Source: Sepioteuthis lessoniana (taxonomy: Eukaryota; Mollusca; Cephalopoda; Myopsida; Loliginidae). From it: a stretch of 64,000 bases of DNA. The notes below the pieces were generated by a model. That model was given only the letters and a program-made list of their open reading frames with translations. It did no database searches and was not told the DNA's origin. The DNA is taken from assembly GCA_963585895.1 (NCBI GenBank), contig CAUZXS010002423.1:1-64000 (forward strand), read 5' to 3'. The translations under genes were made by a program, and so were the position numbers. Shown one piece after another: positions 32,453 through 43,368 of this stretch. Numbering within the stretch: position 1 is the stretch's first letter; each line of letters opens with the position of its first letter.

Positions 32453-32694
32453 TTGAAACGATATGTGTGTGTGTGTGTGTGTGTGTTTCGCATACCTTGA
32501 ATCAGACTGAAAGAATACATACCATCAGTATTTAGGAATAGATTGTCATTACAGTTCTTTGAGATCAAAGGAATGCAGGCGAAAATGCATAGTCAATGAT
32601 GGTGACTATCTGAAAAAATACAGTTGTCTTGCTAAAAATTTGTTCGATCCAACGGTGTTATTGTGCTTTCTGCATCCGTAAAAAGTTTTACATT

Positions 32695-32822
32695 TCGGAA
32701 AAATATGATGAACCCTCTTATCCCTTCAGCTATAGGCTGAATAGTACAACAGCTTTTCTTCTACAAGGATAGTTTTAGCATTAAATAATCCACAAAAGTT
32801 GACACGCCATTAAACAAAGAAA
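32695..32822 (+). mobile_element. SINE-B 3' half
   Basis: From the central ATATGATGAACCCTCTTATCCC to tail CATTAAATAATCCAC...TTAAACAAAGAAAC; 5' truncated before the promoter boxes. Confidence 0.75.
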
Positions 32823-32829
32823 CTAAAAC

Positions 32830-33345
32830 GTGATATTTTCCATGGAAACAAATAGAAGGCATTACTTTCAAACAGCTACTCCAAGTAAATATATATTTTC
32901 AAAGCACTTTGTAGAGTTTCTCAGAATTCCTCACCTTCCAAACACATTTATTTGCTATAACACAAGTGAAATGATTCAGTCATAATAACAGCCCAGTTGT
33001 TGTCAAGCAAGATTTGTGGCAAAAGTTCTCGTCATACATTACTGCTCCTCTTAATACTAGACTATGATTGTATGACCGAAAACTGAGTGACCCATGATTG
33101 TGACCCTTGACTGGTAGGCAGAGAACATAGAATTAAGTGTTAGGACTCTTAACCTTAAGAAACCCTCAATGACCTTTAAATTGAAGGGGCTGGTTAGCAT
33201 GAGGTTTACAAAAAGGCATTTTCAGATACTATTTACTCTTTGAATGTTTCCCTCGTAATCGTACTCTAATTCACATGTTGTTTTTGTTTGTCGTAGCATA
33301 AAGTCAAGAACAACTGGAACTATAACCACTACATTGTATATAGTT
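32830..33345. other. Unassigned sequence
   Basis: No gene or family match seen. Confidence 0.4.
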
Positions 33346-33349
33346 ACTC

Positions 33350-33640
33350 TAAGAGGTGCATTTAGTGTAATGGTTACTGTAGTAGGAAATGGATTCGCAA
33401 ACCCGAGTTCAAATCCTGGAAGAGGCTGTTTGCGTTTCACTTCACTCGACAAAGGCACGAATCCCTCTCTTCTTCTTCCCTAAGATATGGGTAAATAGTA
33501 GGGCAGACTGGGTTCTTTAGCCTTGGTAAGATAACTAGTTTACAAGAAGGAAAAGCCTGAACTCACACTAGCTGTACTCTGCTTAAAATTTTACCTTCTG
33601 TCGCATCCTGCTCGTGGTAAAGACTGGGGAGAACACACAT
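33350..33640 (+). mobile_element. SINE-C
   Basis: Head GGTGCATTTAGTGTAATGGTTACTG, B box CGAGTTCAAATCCTGG, body GGGTAAATAGTAGGGCAGAC and tail TTACCTTCTGTCGCATCCTGC. Confidence 0.82.
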
Positions 33641-33719
33641 TAATCAAACTCAGCAGCAAACTTTTTGTGCGTTAGTTTTTAAAAAAAAAACGAGAAGTTT
33701 GATTTAAAATCTAAGTATA

Positions 33720-34340
33720 AATGCTAAAATGAGGGAGATTCTGGGTAATTCTACAAAGTAATTTCTACATTTCCTTTCATTATTATTCCTATTTACAATC
33801 TAAATATAAATGATAAAATGGAAGGTGACTTCTGGGTAATTCAACAAAGTAATTTCTACATTTTCTTTCATAACTATATCATCCGAGGTGTGTTACAAAA
33901 TATGAGATTGAAGCCGTATTTACGAAAACAGAAATGAACAATGAATGAAATGTTAATTACCTTCAATTATAGCATTGAACACACTCATCCCAGTGAGTGT
34001 TCCTTCGGTAAAAACACCTTTAAAACTTCTCTTGATATGGTTTGAAAATGAAACGTAGTATTTCTTTTAATGTCCTCTACGTATTCAAATTTTACTGCGG
34101 AGATGAATTTTCAGTTTACGAAATAAGAAAGTACCACGCGGAAGTCGGGTGTCTACTGAATACGGAAGTTGCTGCACTTGCACAACCTTATGTTTCGCCT
34201 AAAAGTTCAGTTTTAAGATATCGACACCGGCCTCATAATTATTTTTTCAAATCTGTTCTCCAATTTCTAAGACATCTAGTAATTTATCATATCAGTATTT
34301 TTTGTAGCACTGTATATAAAAGTAAGTTTTAGTATTTTTC
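33720..34340 (+). repeat. Unclassified repeat, related to 28500-28960
   Basis: TTCTGGGTAATTC(T/A)ACAAAGTAATTTCTACATT occurs twice (33740-33775 and 33831-33866). 34050-34225 shares the GATGA(A/C)TTTTCAGTTTA(C/G)(A/G)AAA and GTTTCGCCTAAAAGTTC motifs with 28575-28690. The 96-codon frame 34042-34332 has no domain I recognise. Confidence 0.45.
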
Positions 34341-34547
34341 AAAATAATGTTGAAAGTAAATTCCATAAATATATTTGTAATAAAATTAAATATGAAAATA
34401 GGAAACTTTGTAATAAAGAAATAAAACCTTTTGGCATATAAATGTGTTGTATAGTAGTACGTACCACGTAACTTCCGGTATCGCGAAGGTATAAAAGACG
34501 TTGTGTTTCTTAAGCACAGAGGGTTCTGCAAGATTTCAGTCAGTAGT

Positions 34548-34811
34548 AAGACCAACTTCGGACGTAACACCCATAGCACGAAAGTTAAGCAGCAATGTGC
34601 CTGTTCAGTATTTAGATGAGTGGTCACTTCATAACAGCAGATACTATAAGCAACCTAAGGCCAGTGTCAATTTATGCTGACAGCACCAACCAGATCACCC
34701 AAGTTGAGCATTGATGAGCCTTTTCTGTTCTGAAATGGGTGACTATTTAGGAACAGCAGATATTATCAGCAACTTAAGGCCTGTGTCTCAGGATAAACAA
34801 AGCTTAGTAAA
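34548..34811 (+). mobile_element. 5S-rRNA-derived SINE dimer
   Basis: Unit 1 (34548-34680) has GAAAGTTAAGCAGCAATG and GTATTTAGATGAGTGGTCAC; unit 2 (34681-34811) has CAAGTTGAGCATTGATGAGCC and TGAAATGGGTGACTATTTAGG. Both resemble 5S A and C boxes. Both share CAGCAGATA(C/T)TAT...AGCAAC(C/T)TAAGGCC. Unit 2 ends AAAGCTTAGTAAAT, a tail also seen in SINE-H. Confidence 0.72.
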
Positions 34812-35603
34812 TAACAATGGCCTGAATACAAATTACAGTTTATATGGCGAAAAGAGCATAACTGATTCGCAGGTCCATAAAAGGCTTTAGAATAAAAAAA
34901 ATAAAATTTTGATTCCTACGGTATGTTTTAGAGTCCTTAAACAATGTTTTACCCTAAGTCCTTAAAGTCTACTAAAGGCAGCCATTAAGTTCAATATCAT
35001 GTTACTTCCAATTTATAGAATTATATTTCAATCATCAAAAAAACAAACTGAATTTCAATATCCATGAAACATTAACAGATTTTCTTAATTATTAAATTGA
35101 AAAAAAAAGAACTTTATCACTTCCAAAGATTTAAATTCACCTCATTTATGAATATATACAGAGAATATAATTAATGTCATAGTGATTTGATTTTTGTGTC
35201 AATCTTACAATAACACAGCAAAAATCTTATATTGAAGTGCGATTTTTGCTAGTACAATACCATTATTGGGGAACTAAACATAGTGGTCTCCCTTTTTGGA
35301 AGTTATGGGTGGAGCTTCCGAGAATCACGTGAGCGTTGGTCATGTGACATTTCGAGTTTTACCTCTTTTTGGTACCAGACACCAGATAAATAGGACGTTC
35401 TCTTTCGTGTACTTTTTTTTTGTGCAGCACATGCGTGCAAATTATCCTATGTGGACCATTTCCCAACAAGAGAAAAAAAATTAAGTTTTACCTGTGTTAC
35501 ATAGCCAGATATATGCTATGTGTGAAATAGACATAGGGAATCTAAAAACACAAAACTTTACGAAATTGGCTCTGGTAGGAAACTTTTATTCACCTTTTTG
35601 ACT

Positions 35604-35840
35604 TTAAAGGTTTTTCGACATAAGAAAAGAGAGACACAATCTTCCTATGCTGACTGCTTTTACATCGTCAGCTCTCAATCCAACCAACGCACGGTGCCCG
35701 TAACGCACAAAGTCGTCTGGCCTCGCCCAGCTCTGAAAGTCAACCTTCTTCTTCCGAGGCGGGAACTCAACTAACTGCTTTTTCTCAAATCTCAGCCCAC
35801 GCTTCCGGTGCGTGACGTCACCCAAATACCCTGTTCCCAA
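35604..35840 (-). CDS. Hypothetical frame, unrecognised
   Basis: A 78-codon frame with protein-like composition (GLRFEKKQLVEFPPRKKKVDF, then ARPDDFVRYGHRALVG). The first in-frame start is TTG, and a stop lies a few codons upstream, so it may be an exon fragment or a pseudogene rather than a complete gene. I recognise no domain. It lies in the most CpG-rich part of the window, which is why it is listed. Confidence 0.2.
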   Translation of the reverse strand: MGTGYLGDVTHRKRGLRFEKKQLVEFPPRKKKVDFQSWARPDDFVRYGHRALVGLRADDVKAVSIGRLCLSFLMSKNL

Positions 35841-35983
35841 TTCCTATCTAGGATTTTTATTTTGACATCTCTGAAGGACACATCTTCTCCGCGCGCGCGC
35901 GTGAACACCTGCGTTAATGTTGCACCTAACTTACTCATGCGCTAAGCGAAAGGTTCTCTGCCTAACTAAAACGAAAGGCAAGA

Positions 35984-35992
35984 TATATAAAA
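35984..35992 (+). promoter_or_regulatory. TATA-box-like TATATAAAA
   Basis: A consensus TATA motif about 90 bp downstream of a CG-dinucleotide run, in low-copy DNA. No downstream gene is recognised, so chance is possible in AT-rich sequence. Confidence 0.2.
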
Positions 35993-36837
35993 CGAAATGC
36001 CTCGGCAGTTATATTACACCTGTAGCCTTGCAGCACTTGTAAGTCTGTGAAACACCTTATGTACATTTTTACACTTTGGGACAGTATGTCATATTTCTTA
36101 ATGATGTATACTATGTATGCATATAAAATGTATGTCATCGTAGTCTAAATGGACTTTGTTTTTCCTTACAGAAATATTTTGTGTTAGTTTAACCTTAGAT
36201 AGGAAGAGGCTGGTAATAGTCTCAATGAATACCATACACATCTGCAAATTCCTATAGTATTAAATTGGAGAATAAAGCAAATATCAGTCCAATTTGTAAC
36301 TTAATAGCGTAAAATAATAGAGTAGCCGTACCTGTTATTTGAGATGTAGTGTAGAATTTGAAAAATGAATAAGGAAGTGTACAAAAAAAAATCATTGATG
36401 GGCGATGACCTAGGGGTCAATTTGAGAGCTTGGGTGAAATTGGCTAGTCTCAGTCATGTGATCAAAAAGCCATAGAATTTAGAAAAATAGCATAAAATTT
36501 AATCAGTTGTTTCTGAGGCGTTAACTAGTAACACATGGATGAAAATGGTGTGTGCATATTTGTCTATCCATTGAACAACACCACAAATTTTATATGTAAG
36601 GAAACGAAGACGTCGTAGCTAAGAAGCAAAAAAAGAAGTGTGTACACCAAAGAGGCTTACTGTTTATTCTTCCTAATAAAAGATGTTTCCGTGTTAGAAC
36701 GGAACAATGAAGCAGTGTGCGACCTGCAACGAAAAAAAGGGAGATGGGCATCGATCACAACGTAGGATTCACAGAGATCATCGCCATTGGTGGAAGAAGA
36801 GACTAGTATAACAACTGATCAAAATAATTAATATGTA

Positions 36838-37087
36838 AGTAAAGTTAGCGACCGTAGTCGAGAGCGACCAGAAGGCTCCCTTTTCAATAGCTACTACACC
36901 AAGGTGTAGGAGAGGGCGCTACTCTTTTCCCTGGATTGCTCCACTTTACCCTTTATACGTACTTTATATTGCTGAGTGTTAAGGAAGGAAGTATCAAGTA
37001 TCATTTTTAAAGTCTTTGGTATGACGCGATCTGGGATTGAACCAAGGTCTCCCGTTGGCAAACACTCTACCCACTAGACCAATACAC
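36838..37087 (-). mobile_element. SINE-A copy 6
   Basis: Complete unit from AAGTAAAGTTAGCGACCG to CCCACTAGACCAATACAC. Confidence 0.88.
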
Positions 37088-37170
37088 ATTTTTACCAATG
37101 AATTCTAAAAATAGGACGGGATTCAATATAAAGTTACATGGCTTTAAGCAAACTTTTAGAACAACCATCA

Positions 37171-37690
37171 TGTTGTAACACTATGTAGGAGGTCCGCCAA
37201 GTAGACGATTCCTTTGTCTGTTTTGGCGCGAAACCAGACAAAGGGTTTTGGACTTGCGATCTCGGCGTGACCGGAAGTAGGTAAGGGAACGTGAGAAGGG
37301 AGTTAGACAAAGGAACTCGAAGAAGGCAGTTGGCGACGGACGACGGGCAGGGCAGTCGACACTGGACAGCAGAGAGACCAGTCAGATGAGATGAGGTCCA
37401 GAGCAGTGAGTCAAGATGAGGCAGCACTCCTCATGGGTTGTAGAATTTTCGCTAGAAATCCACGCTAGCGTTAGTCTATATATGCTCACAGGAATGCAGA
37501 GTGTTACATAACTCCTAGTCTTGCACTTTGAGTTAACCCCAGGCTCGTATTGTTCGTTTGTTCTTTTTCTCCCACTCCCTCGATTGTATTTCTCGTAGCC
37601 GTAAAGAAATGTGCGATGCCCCTATCGAGACCACTAGATGATCACCGGCCAAGAATATCGAAATGGTTCGAAGAAGTTGATGTAACGTGG
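37171..37690 (+). mobile_element. Candidate solo LTR with PBS-like end
   Basis: Begins TGTTGTAACAC and runs to GATGTAACG, followed by TGGGTGCCGAGGGGG (37690-37704), which resembles the primer-binding site that follows a 5' LTR. No second copy is in the window apart from the diverged fragment at 22970-23260. GC content and CpG content are above the surroundings. Confidence 0.4.
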
Positions 37691-37827
37691 GTGCCGAGGG
37701 GGTAACGTCACAATGTCACCCATATATTTTCTTTTAAAGTAAATAAAAACTATTAAAAACAATCAAGATACTCGGAAAGTTAAGATGTCAATAAAAACTA
37801 CCAAAGAATAATAGAGTAAATCTACAA

Positions 37828-38037
37828 GGGTCGTTGAAAAAGTTATAAGCCTCAACCAGATTTTAAATTTGTTGCACACTTCTCACCTTTTTATGGGCCT
37901 CAGTTGCACGGAAGTAAGACGGAAATCTGAATTAATTTTTCTAATCTTATAAGAAGTGATAGTGTATTATCACAATAAAAATGTTCAGCTATGGCTCTTC
38001 TTTCTGGATGAAGCTTAGAACTTTTATTCAACGACCC
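37828..38037. mobile_element. 210-bp MITE with ~24-bp inverted repeats
   Basis: Left end GGGTCGTTGAAAAAGTTATA and right end, inverted, GGGTCGTTGAATAAAAGTTCTA. Interior is non-coding on both strands. The termini resemble mariner-type ends (GGTCGTTGAAAAGTT). Confidence 0.72.
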
Positions 38038-38153
38038 GTGTGTGTATATATATATACGCATACACACAAAATAATCTATATTGTAATGAACCAATTTTTG
38101 TATGTATGTAACACTAACACAGTAAAAATGGCACTTCACCTAGTCACATTCAG

Positions 38154-38407
38154 GTTTTGGCATAATGGTTAGAGTGTTCACCAATGGCTCGGGAGACCTG
38201 GGTTCAATCACAGGTCGTGTCATACCAAAGACTCAAAAAATGGTACTTGATACTACCTTGCTTAACATTCAGCATTATAAGGTAAGGATCAAGGGTAAAG
38301 TGGAGAAATCCAGGGAAAGGAGTAGCGCCCTCTCCTACACCTTGGTGTAGTAGCTATTGAAAAGGGAGCCTTCGGGTCACCCTCGACTACGGTCGCCAAC
38401 TTTACTT
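38154..38407 (+). mobile_element. SINE-A copy 7
   Basis: Head GGCATAATGGTTAGAGTGTTC, B box GGTTCAATCACAGG, body GGAGTAGCGCCCTC, tail GGTCGCCAACTTTAC. The head differs from other SINE-A copies (ATAATGGTTAGAG instead of CTAGTGGGTAGAG). Confidence 0.87.
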
Positions 38408-38409
38408 TT

Positions 38410-38695
38410 GTGTGTATTTACCCAGCATTTTAATCAAAAGAAGGACACGACACAAGGTCAATTGTTAAGCGGAATACTGCTGGTTAAAATTCAGGGTTTT
38501 CCTTCTTGTCCGGTTGCCATATCAAGGCAAAAGAACTCAGTCTCTCCTACTATTTATCCATAGTTAAGAACAGAGTAAAATAGATGGATTCATGGCTTCA
38601 ACAAGGGTATGAGGGCTAAGAGAAACGCATACAGTCTTGTATAGAATTTGATTAAAGGTCGCCGAGTCCATTTCTCCTGATAGTTGCACAATGTT
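38410..38695 (-). mobile_element. SINE-C, degenerate
   Basis: ACACAAGGTCAATTGTTAAGCGG, GTCCGGTTGCCATATCAAGGC and TTCAACAAGGGTATGAGGG match minus-strand SINE-C. It abuts SINE-A copy 7. Confidence 0.75.
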
Positions 38696-38902
38696 ATACA
38701 GCCCAGTAATGAAGAAAAGAAAAGACAATGATCGATTTAAAACAATGAGGTCACTTTTTATTCTTATTCTTTCTTTTTCTTCCTTTCTCTATAAGTATAT
38801 TTAATATCAGCACCAATCAAACACTTGAAAAAAGACGGAAAGATATATATATATAATTAAATAATGGAAAAGAATCCAAGAGTATGAAGAAAAATTGAAA
38901 AA

Positions 38903-39060
38903 CAAAGTAATCCAAAGTGATAAATTTACTGTTTCGGTGTGAATAAACCATCATCAGGACTTTAAAAATGATGATACAAATGTTGATAGATCAATGATGG
39001 ATGTTTATAGCGTCGACTTTCTTTCACAATAAATTCATCAATTTGGATTACTTTGTTTTG
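38903..39060 (-). ncRNA. Hammerhead-ribozyme-like core in an inverted repeat
   Basis: On the minus strand CTGATGA (38951-38957), stem-II-like GGTttattcACACC and CGAAAC (38931-38936) follow in order. This is the most complete hammerhead core in the window. Flanking CAAAGTAATCCAAAGTGATAAATT (minus) recurs inverted at 39022-39057 on the plus strand. Known hosts of such motifs are Penelope-like elements; no Penelope ORF is present here. Confidence 0.45.
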
Positions 39061-39069
39061 CAATTTTTC

Positions 39070-39071
<2 letters not shown>

Positions 39072-39112
<41 letters not shown>

Positions 39113-39224
39113 ACGAATATAAGTATATATTATATCAGCGCCAAATGCTTGAAAAAAGACGCAAACATCTATATATATACACACATATAAGTAAATTATA
39201 TATATATATATATATATATATAAA
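39072..39224. repeat. (TA)n/(TG)n microsatellites
   Basis: Dinucleotide runs with a short spacer (AAATGCTTGAAAAAAGACG) that also occurs at 38820-38840. Confidence 0.85.
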
Positions 39225-39225
39225 A

Positions 39226-39485
39226 CCAGCTCATTGTCCGAGTGAGTAGAGAGTTCGCCAATGGTCCGGAAGACCTGGGTTCAATCCCAGGTTCGTCATA
39301 CCAAAGACTTTAAAAATGGTACTTGATACCTCCTTGCTTAACACTCAGCAATATAAGGTACGTATCAATGGTAAAGTGGATTAATCCAGGGAAAGGAGTA
39401 GCGCCCTCCCCTACACCTTGGTGTAGTAGCTATTGAAAAAGGAGTCTTCGGATCACCCTCGACTACGGTCGCCAACTTTACTTAC
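39226..39485 (+). mobile_element. SINE-A copy 8
   Basis: Complete unit: head CTCATTGTCCGAGTGAGTAGAG, B box GGTTCAATCCCAGG, tail GTCGCCAACTTTACTTAC. Confidence 0.88.
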
Positions 39486-39487
39486 TT

Positions 39488-39556
39488 TATATATATATAT
39501 CTTTCTCTTCGTCTTTCTCTCTCTCTCTCTCTATATATATATATAGAGAGAGAGTG
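39488..39556. repeat. (TA)n/(TC)n microsatellite with inverted halves
   Basis: CTCTCTCTCTCTATATATATATATAGAGAGAGAG is self-complementary. Confidence 0.85.
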
Positions 39557-39959
39557 GTAGCAGAAAGCAACCCTTTACACATCAACACCACTTAACGCTT
39601 TTTGTCTTCCGTCTGTCCATTTATATATTTAGCATCTGCCATGCATTTTCAGTATCTGCCCAGAATTATATACCTTTTTCAAAAATCAAACACTTCCTTC
39701 AGGAACACTTTCTTTTTGTTATGTAAATATTATTTCCTATCCTGCAGTTCCAAGTTCTGCATTTACCGTCAGAAAGTGTCAACCTTCTCCTTGCCAATGA
39801 GCCCTAATTTCTTTTTGTGTAAATATAACATATATAAAGCCAAAAATAGCACATTAATGTTAGATGTCTGTCGATACAATAACATTAAATTACTCAAACT
39901 GTATAGGAAAAAATTCCAAATTAATAATAATAGTACGATGTCAGCATCATTAAACCCCC

Positions 39960-40345
39960 TATCATCCAGTCGGCGAGGCTTAGAATATGCATACTGTATC
40001 CCTTTCAGAGGGAACCCTCAGAAAAAGGTGCCCTGGATATAACACTAAACTGCATCTGATTGTGAGGTTCCAGTTAAAGAGATCTAGAGAGAGAGTGGAA
40101 TAAATCTTCACAGCCATTACCCCAAGGTCCACTCTGATCTGGAGTGGTAATACCTATTAGGGTCCCATGTATCGGTTAAATAAATATGTTTAAAAATGAT
40201 TTGTATTAGACAGGAATACTTCATACTACATAACAGTAAATTATTTGTATTAAGAACAGTTATTTTAATAACTATTAAATGCTAATTATTGAGTTGTTCT
40301 CCTTATTTGTAATTATAAAATTTATAAACAATATGATTTAATGTT
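39960..40345 (+). mobile_element. D-element
   Basis: Head-side TCAGAGGGAACC, GATATAACACTAAACTGCATCTGAT, core CCATTACCCCAAGGTCCACTCTGATCTGGAGTGGTAATACC and left-tail blocks; 3' part divergent. The region 39560-39960 before it is unassigned. Confidence 0.65.
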
Positions 40346-40802
40346 GAGCTTAATGGCTGCTGAAGGCGGACTATAAGTGAGTATTAATAATTGCAGAAAA
40401 TGTGATCATCTAATACTTTATCTATGTTCTGGGAGAAAACATGTGCAAAACATTAAATGCAGAAGTATGTTGAGCGGGTAGAAAGTGGCCAGTCTGTGCC
40501 AACCCTACCCAGACACCACTCAAGAATTTGTAGTAGCTCACTCTTGGTGAGTGTTGACCTTCATACTTGAAAATGAAGGGCTGTTTTAATGACAAGGCAA
40601 AAAAACAAATAAATGAAATGAAATAAAAAATCACCATAGTCAAATTAGCATTTAAAAGTGGAATTTGATAAGTTAACTAGTTAATTTTATACAATTTTTT
40701 TAGTTAAAAAAATTGTTTTGGTAAGCAAATTTTGGGTTTTATAAAATAACAAGTGTCAAATGTAATCTACCACAGAATATCTAACTCCATGACCCATATA
40801 AA

Positions 40803-41062
40803 TAAGTAAAGTTGGCGACCATAGTCGAGGGTGACCTGAAGGTTCCCTTTTCGATAGCTACTGCACCAAGGGGTAGTCGAGGGCGCTACTCCTTTCCCTG
40901 GATTTCTCCACTTTACCCTTGATCCGTACCTTATAATGCTGAGTGTGAAGCAAGGAGGCATCAAGTACCATTTTTTGAGTTTTTGGTATGACTCGACCTG
41001 GGATTAAACCCAGGTCTCCCAGGCCATTGGCGAACACTCTAACCGCTAGGTCAATGTCCAGT
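40803..41062 (-). mobile_element. SINE-A copy 9
   Basis: Complete unit AAGTAAAGTTGGCGACCATAG to CGCTAGGTCAATGTCC. The region 40346-40800 before it is unassigned. Confidence 0.88.
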
Positions 41063-41079
41063 GTCTTATATGCTGGTAT

Positions 41080-41207
41080 TTATCTTATACCAGGATGAGA
41101 CACAAGATGAATTTTTAAACAAAGTACAACTGGTTTTCCTTCTCCTAGACAAGTTACCAAGGCTAAAGAGCTTCATCCACCCCACTATATACACATAGCT
41201 GGCAGAT
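41080..41207 (-). mobile_element. SINE-C tail fragment
   Basis: GGATGAGACACAAGATGAATTTTTAAAC, TCCTAGACAAGTTACCAAGGCTAAAGAG and CACATAGCTGGCAG are the 3' part of SINE-C. Confidence 0.7.
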
Positions 41208-41957
41208 ATTAGGCTTAGTGGTGTTTTATGGCATATCAATACTAGTGGGTTATTTAATACCAAATCCTGTATATATATATATATATATACATGATTTGCA
41301 AGCAAAAAGTTTGTAAGAACCATTATTTTCAAATGATGGTTTGGTTTGGCTTCTTTGTTTAATGGCATATCAACCTTTGCAGGTTATTTAATGCCAAAGC
41401 CATTCTCCTAGAAGAACAGTACTGGTACTATTTAACCCATAGCTGGGAGAATAAGGGGGTTCATACCTTTCCCAAGGGTATTTGTCCGAAAGTGAATGTA
41501 ATAGCACGACTGGAGTACGAACTCGCATACTATGATTCCCCAGTCCATCGCTTTAACCATTACACCACAAGCAAACACCCTATTTTAAATGAGTAGAGCT
41601 CATTTGTTAAATGGTTTCAAATATTACTCTTTAATATTAGTATTTTTCTATTTATCTAATATCAATAATTTGTTTGCACACAGTTAAATGGTTTCAAGTA
41701 AAGTAAATGATTAAATAGTTGTAGTTGACCCATAGATGGAACCCGAATAGGTACTACCACTCTGGGTCAGAGTGGACCTGGGAGTAATGGCAATGAAGGA
41801 GTATTCCACATTCCCCAAAGTTCCAGGACTGAAGTCTCGCCATTAGGTAGTTAAGAGCCATACTAAGGATACTTTTTTTGTGAGGGGTTCTTAACTCTTT
41901 ACAGGGGTGTAGTCGGCGTATCCTACAGCCCCAACCAACAGAGTGGCCATAGCTAGC
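41208..41957 (-). mobile_element. D-element split by SINE-B
   Basis: Left part 41208-41338 (GGTGTTTTATGGCATATCAATAC, ACCAAATCCTG), right part 41581-41957 (TTTGCACACAGTTAAATGG, core, GTCGGCGTATCCTACAGCCCC). Confidence 0.8.
41334..41592 (-). mobile_element. SINE-B inside D-element
   Basis: Body about 41347-41580. TATTTTCAAATGA (41334-41346) and TATTTTAAATGA (41581-41592) flank it. All SINE-B modules are present, with the head ATGGTTAAAGCGATGGACTGG on the minus strand. Confidence 0.85.
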
Positions 41958-41989
41958 AAAAGATATTAATTACAAGAGATGTCCAAAAA

Positions 41990-42243
41990 GTATGTTGCTC
42001 AGTTAAAGGGGCTTAGAATAAGCCTACAGCATCCTCTTCTGAGGAATAAGACCCCTAGCACCCTTAAAAGGGCTGGCCTGGGTATGATATTAAACTCCAT
42101 CAGATGATAAGGGCTAGTTCTGGATTTTGGGGAGTGGAGAGTATCTTTTAACTGCCATTATTCCCAGATCCACGCTGACCTAGAGTGGTGTATCTGTTAG
42201 GGTTTCATCTATGGGTTAAATAGGACTGTTTAAAAATTACTAG
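41990..42243 (+). mobile_element. D-element, head half
   Basis: Head-side CATCCTCTTCTGAGGAATAAGACC, GATATTAAACTCCATCAGATG and core ACGCTGACCTAGAGTGG. Confidence 0.68.
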
Positions 42244-42246
42244 TAC

Positions 42247-42511
42247 AATTGGCCTATTGGCTTAGTGGTAGACTGTTTGCCAATGGTCCAGGAGACTGGG
42301 GCTCAATCTCAGGTCGAGTCACACCAAAGACTTAAAAAATGATATTTGATATCTCCTTGCTTAATACTCAGCATTATAAGGTATGTTTCAATTGTAAAGT
42401 GGAACAATCCAAGGAAAGAAGCAGTGCCTTCCCCTACACCTCGGTGTTGTAGCAATTGAAAAGGGAGCTTTCGAGTAGCCCTCAATTATGGTTGCCAACT
42501 TTAATTTATCC
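42247..42511 (+). mobile_element. SINE-A copy 10
   Basis: Head CAATTGGCCTATTGGCTTAGTGGTAGAC, B box GGCTCAATCTCAGG, tail ATGGTTGCCAACTTTAATT. Diverged by many C-to-T changes. Confidence 0.85.
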
Positions 42512-42746
42512 AGCCCCCTCCACTACAGGCAAGATATGACACAAGGTTAGTTTTTAATCAAAGTAGAATTTGTATGAATTTAGTTTTCCTTCTCCAAGAC
42601 TAGTTGACTATCCAAAGCTAAAGAACCCAGTCTGCTCTATTATTTATGCAAAGCTGGTATAAGAAAAGATGGATTCATGCTTTTTCTCAAGGGCATTAGC
42701 GTGAAGTAAAAGGTAAACAGTTTCTTCCATGATTTGAACTCGAGTT
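42512..42746 (-). mobile_element. SINE-C
   Basis: CCAGCCCCCTCCACTACAGG, GATATGACACAAGGTTAGTTTTTAA, central TTTCTCAAGGGCATTAGCG and B-box side GATTTGAACTCGAG. Confidence 0.78.
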
Positions 42747-42839
42747 GCCAACACAAGCAAACTCAAAGGCTTACACAGACATAAAAAGGAATACTTACTA
42801 TACCTAAACACTTGTACTTGGTCAAGGTTAACAGAATTG

Positions 42840-43303
42840 GAATAAAATGAAACATAGTATCTTCCAAGCAGCAGTCGTGTTGATACTGCTATATGGATGC
42901 ACTACATGGACACTAACTAAATGGATGGAAAAAAAGCTTGACGGCAACTACACAAGAATGCTGCGAGCAATATTGAACAAGTCCTGGAGGCAATACCCCA
43001 CAAAGCAGCAGCTATACGGCCACCAACGACCCATCATGAAAATTATCAAAGTTAGATGAACCAGACATGCAAGACACTGCTGGAGAAGCAAGGACGAGTT
43101 CATAAGTGATGTTATCCTGTAGACCCTCTCACATGGTCGAGCAAAAACAGGGCAACCAGCTCGAACCTACATACAGCAGCTCTGTGAGGATACAGGATGT
43201 AGCCCTGAGGACCAGCCAGAAGTGATGAATGATAGGGAGGAGTGGCGAGAGAGGGTCAGGGATATCCATGCTGGTGGCACAACAAGATGATGATGATGAT
43301 AAT
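42840..43303 (+). pseudogene. LINE-1 C-terminal fragment
   Basis: Encodes MKHSIFQAAVVLILLYGC, TTWTLTKWMEKKLDGNY and LRAILNKSWRQYPTKQQ; a TGA near 43060 and frameshifts follow, then an ATG tail (43287-43303). Confidence 0.87.
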
Positions 43304-43368
43304 TCCCATAGATTAAATAAAGGATTTAGTTCAAGGTTCTGTGTAGGCTCCCAAGTTTAACATGAAAC

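Larger units (their letters stand above)
34830..36830. other. Low-copy region, possible unmethylated or regulatory DNA
   Basis: No repeat family from the window occurs here. 35620-35960 is relatively rich in CpG (including CGCGCGCGCGCG near 35891) against a CpG-poor background. It holds the frame at 35604-35840 and the TATA-like site at 35984. Confidence 0.4.
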
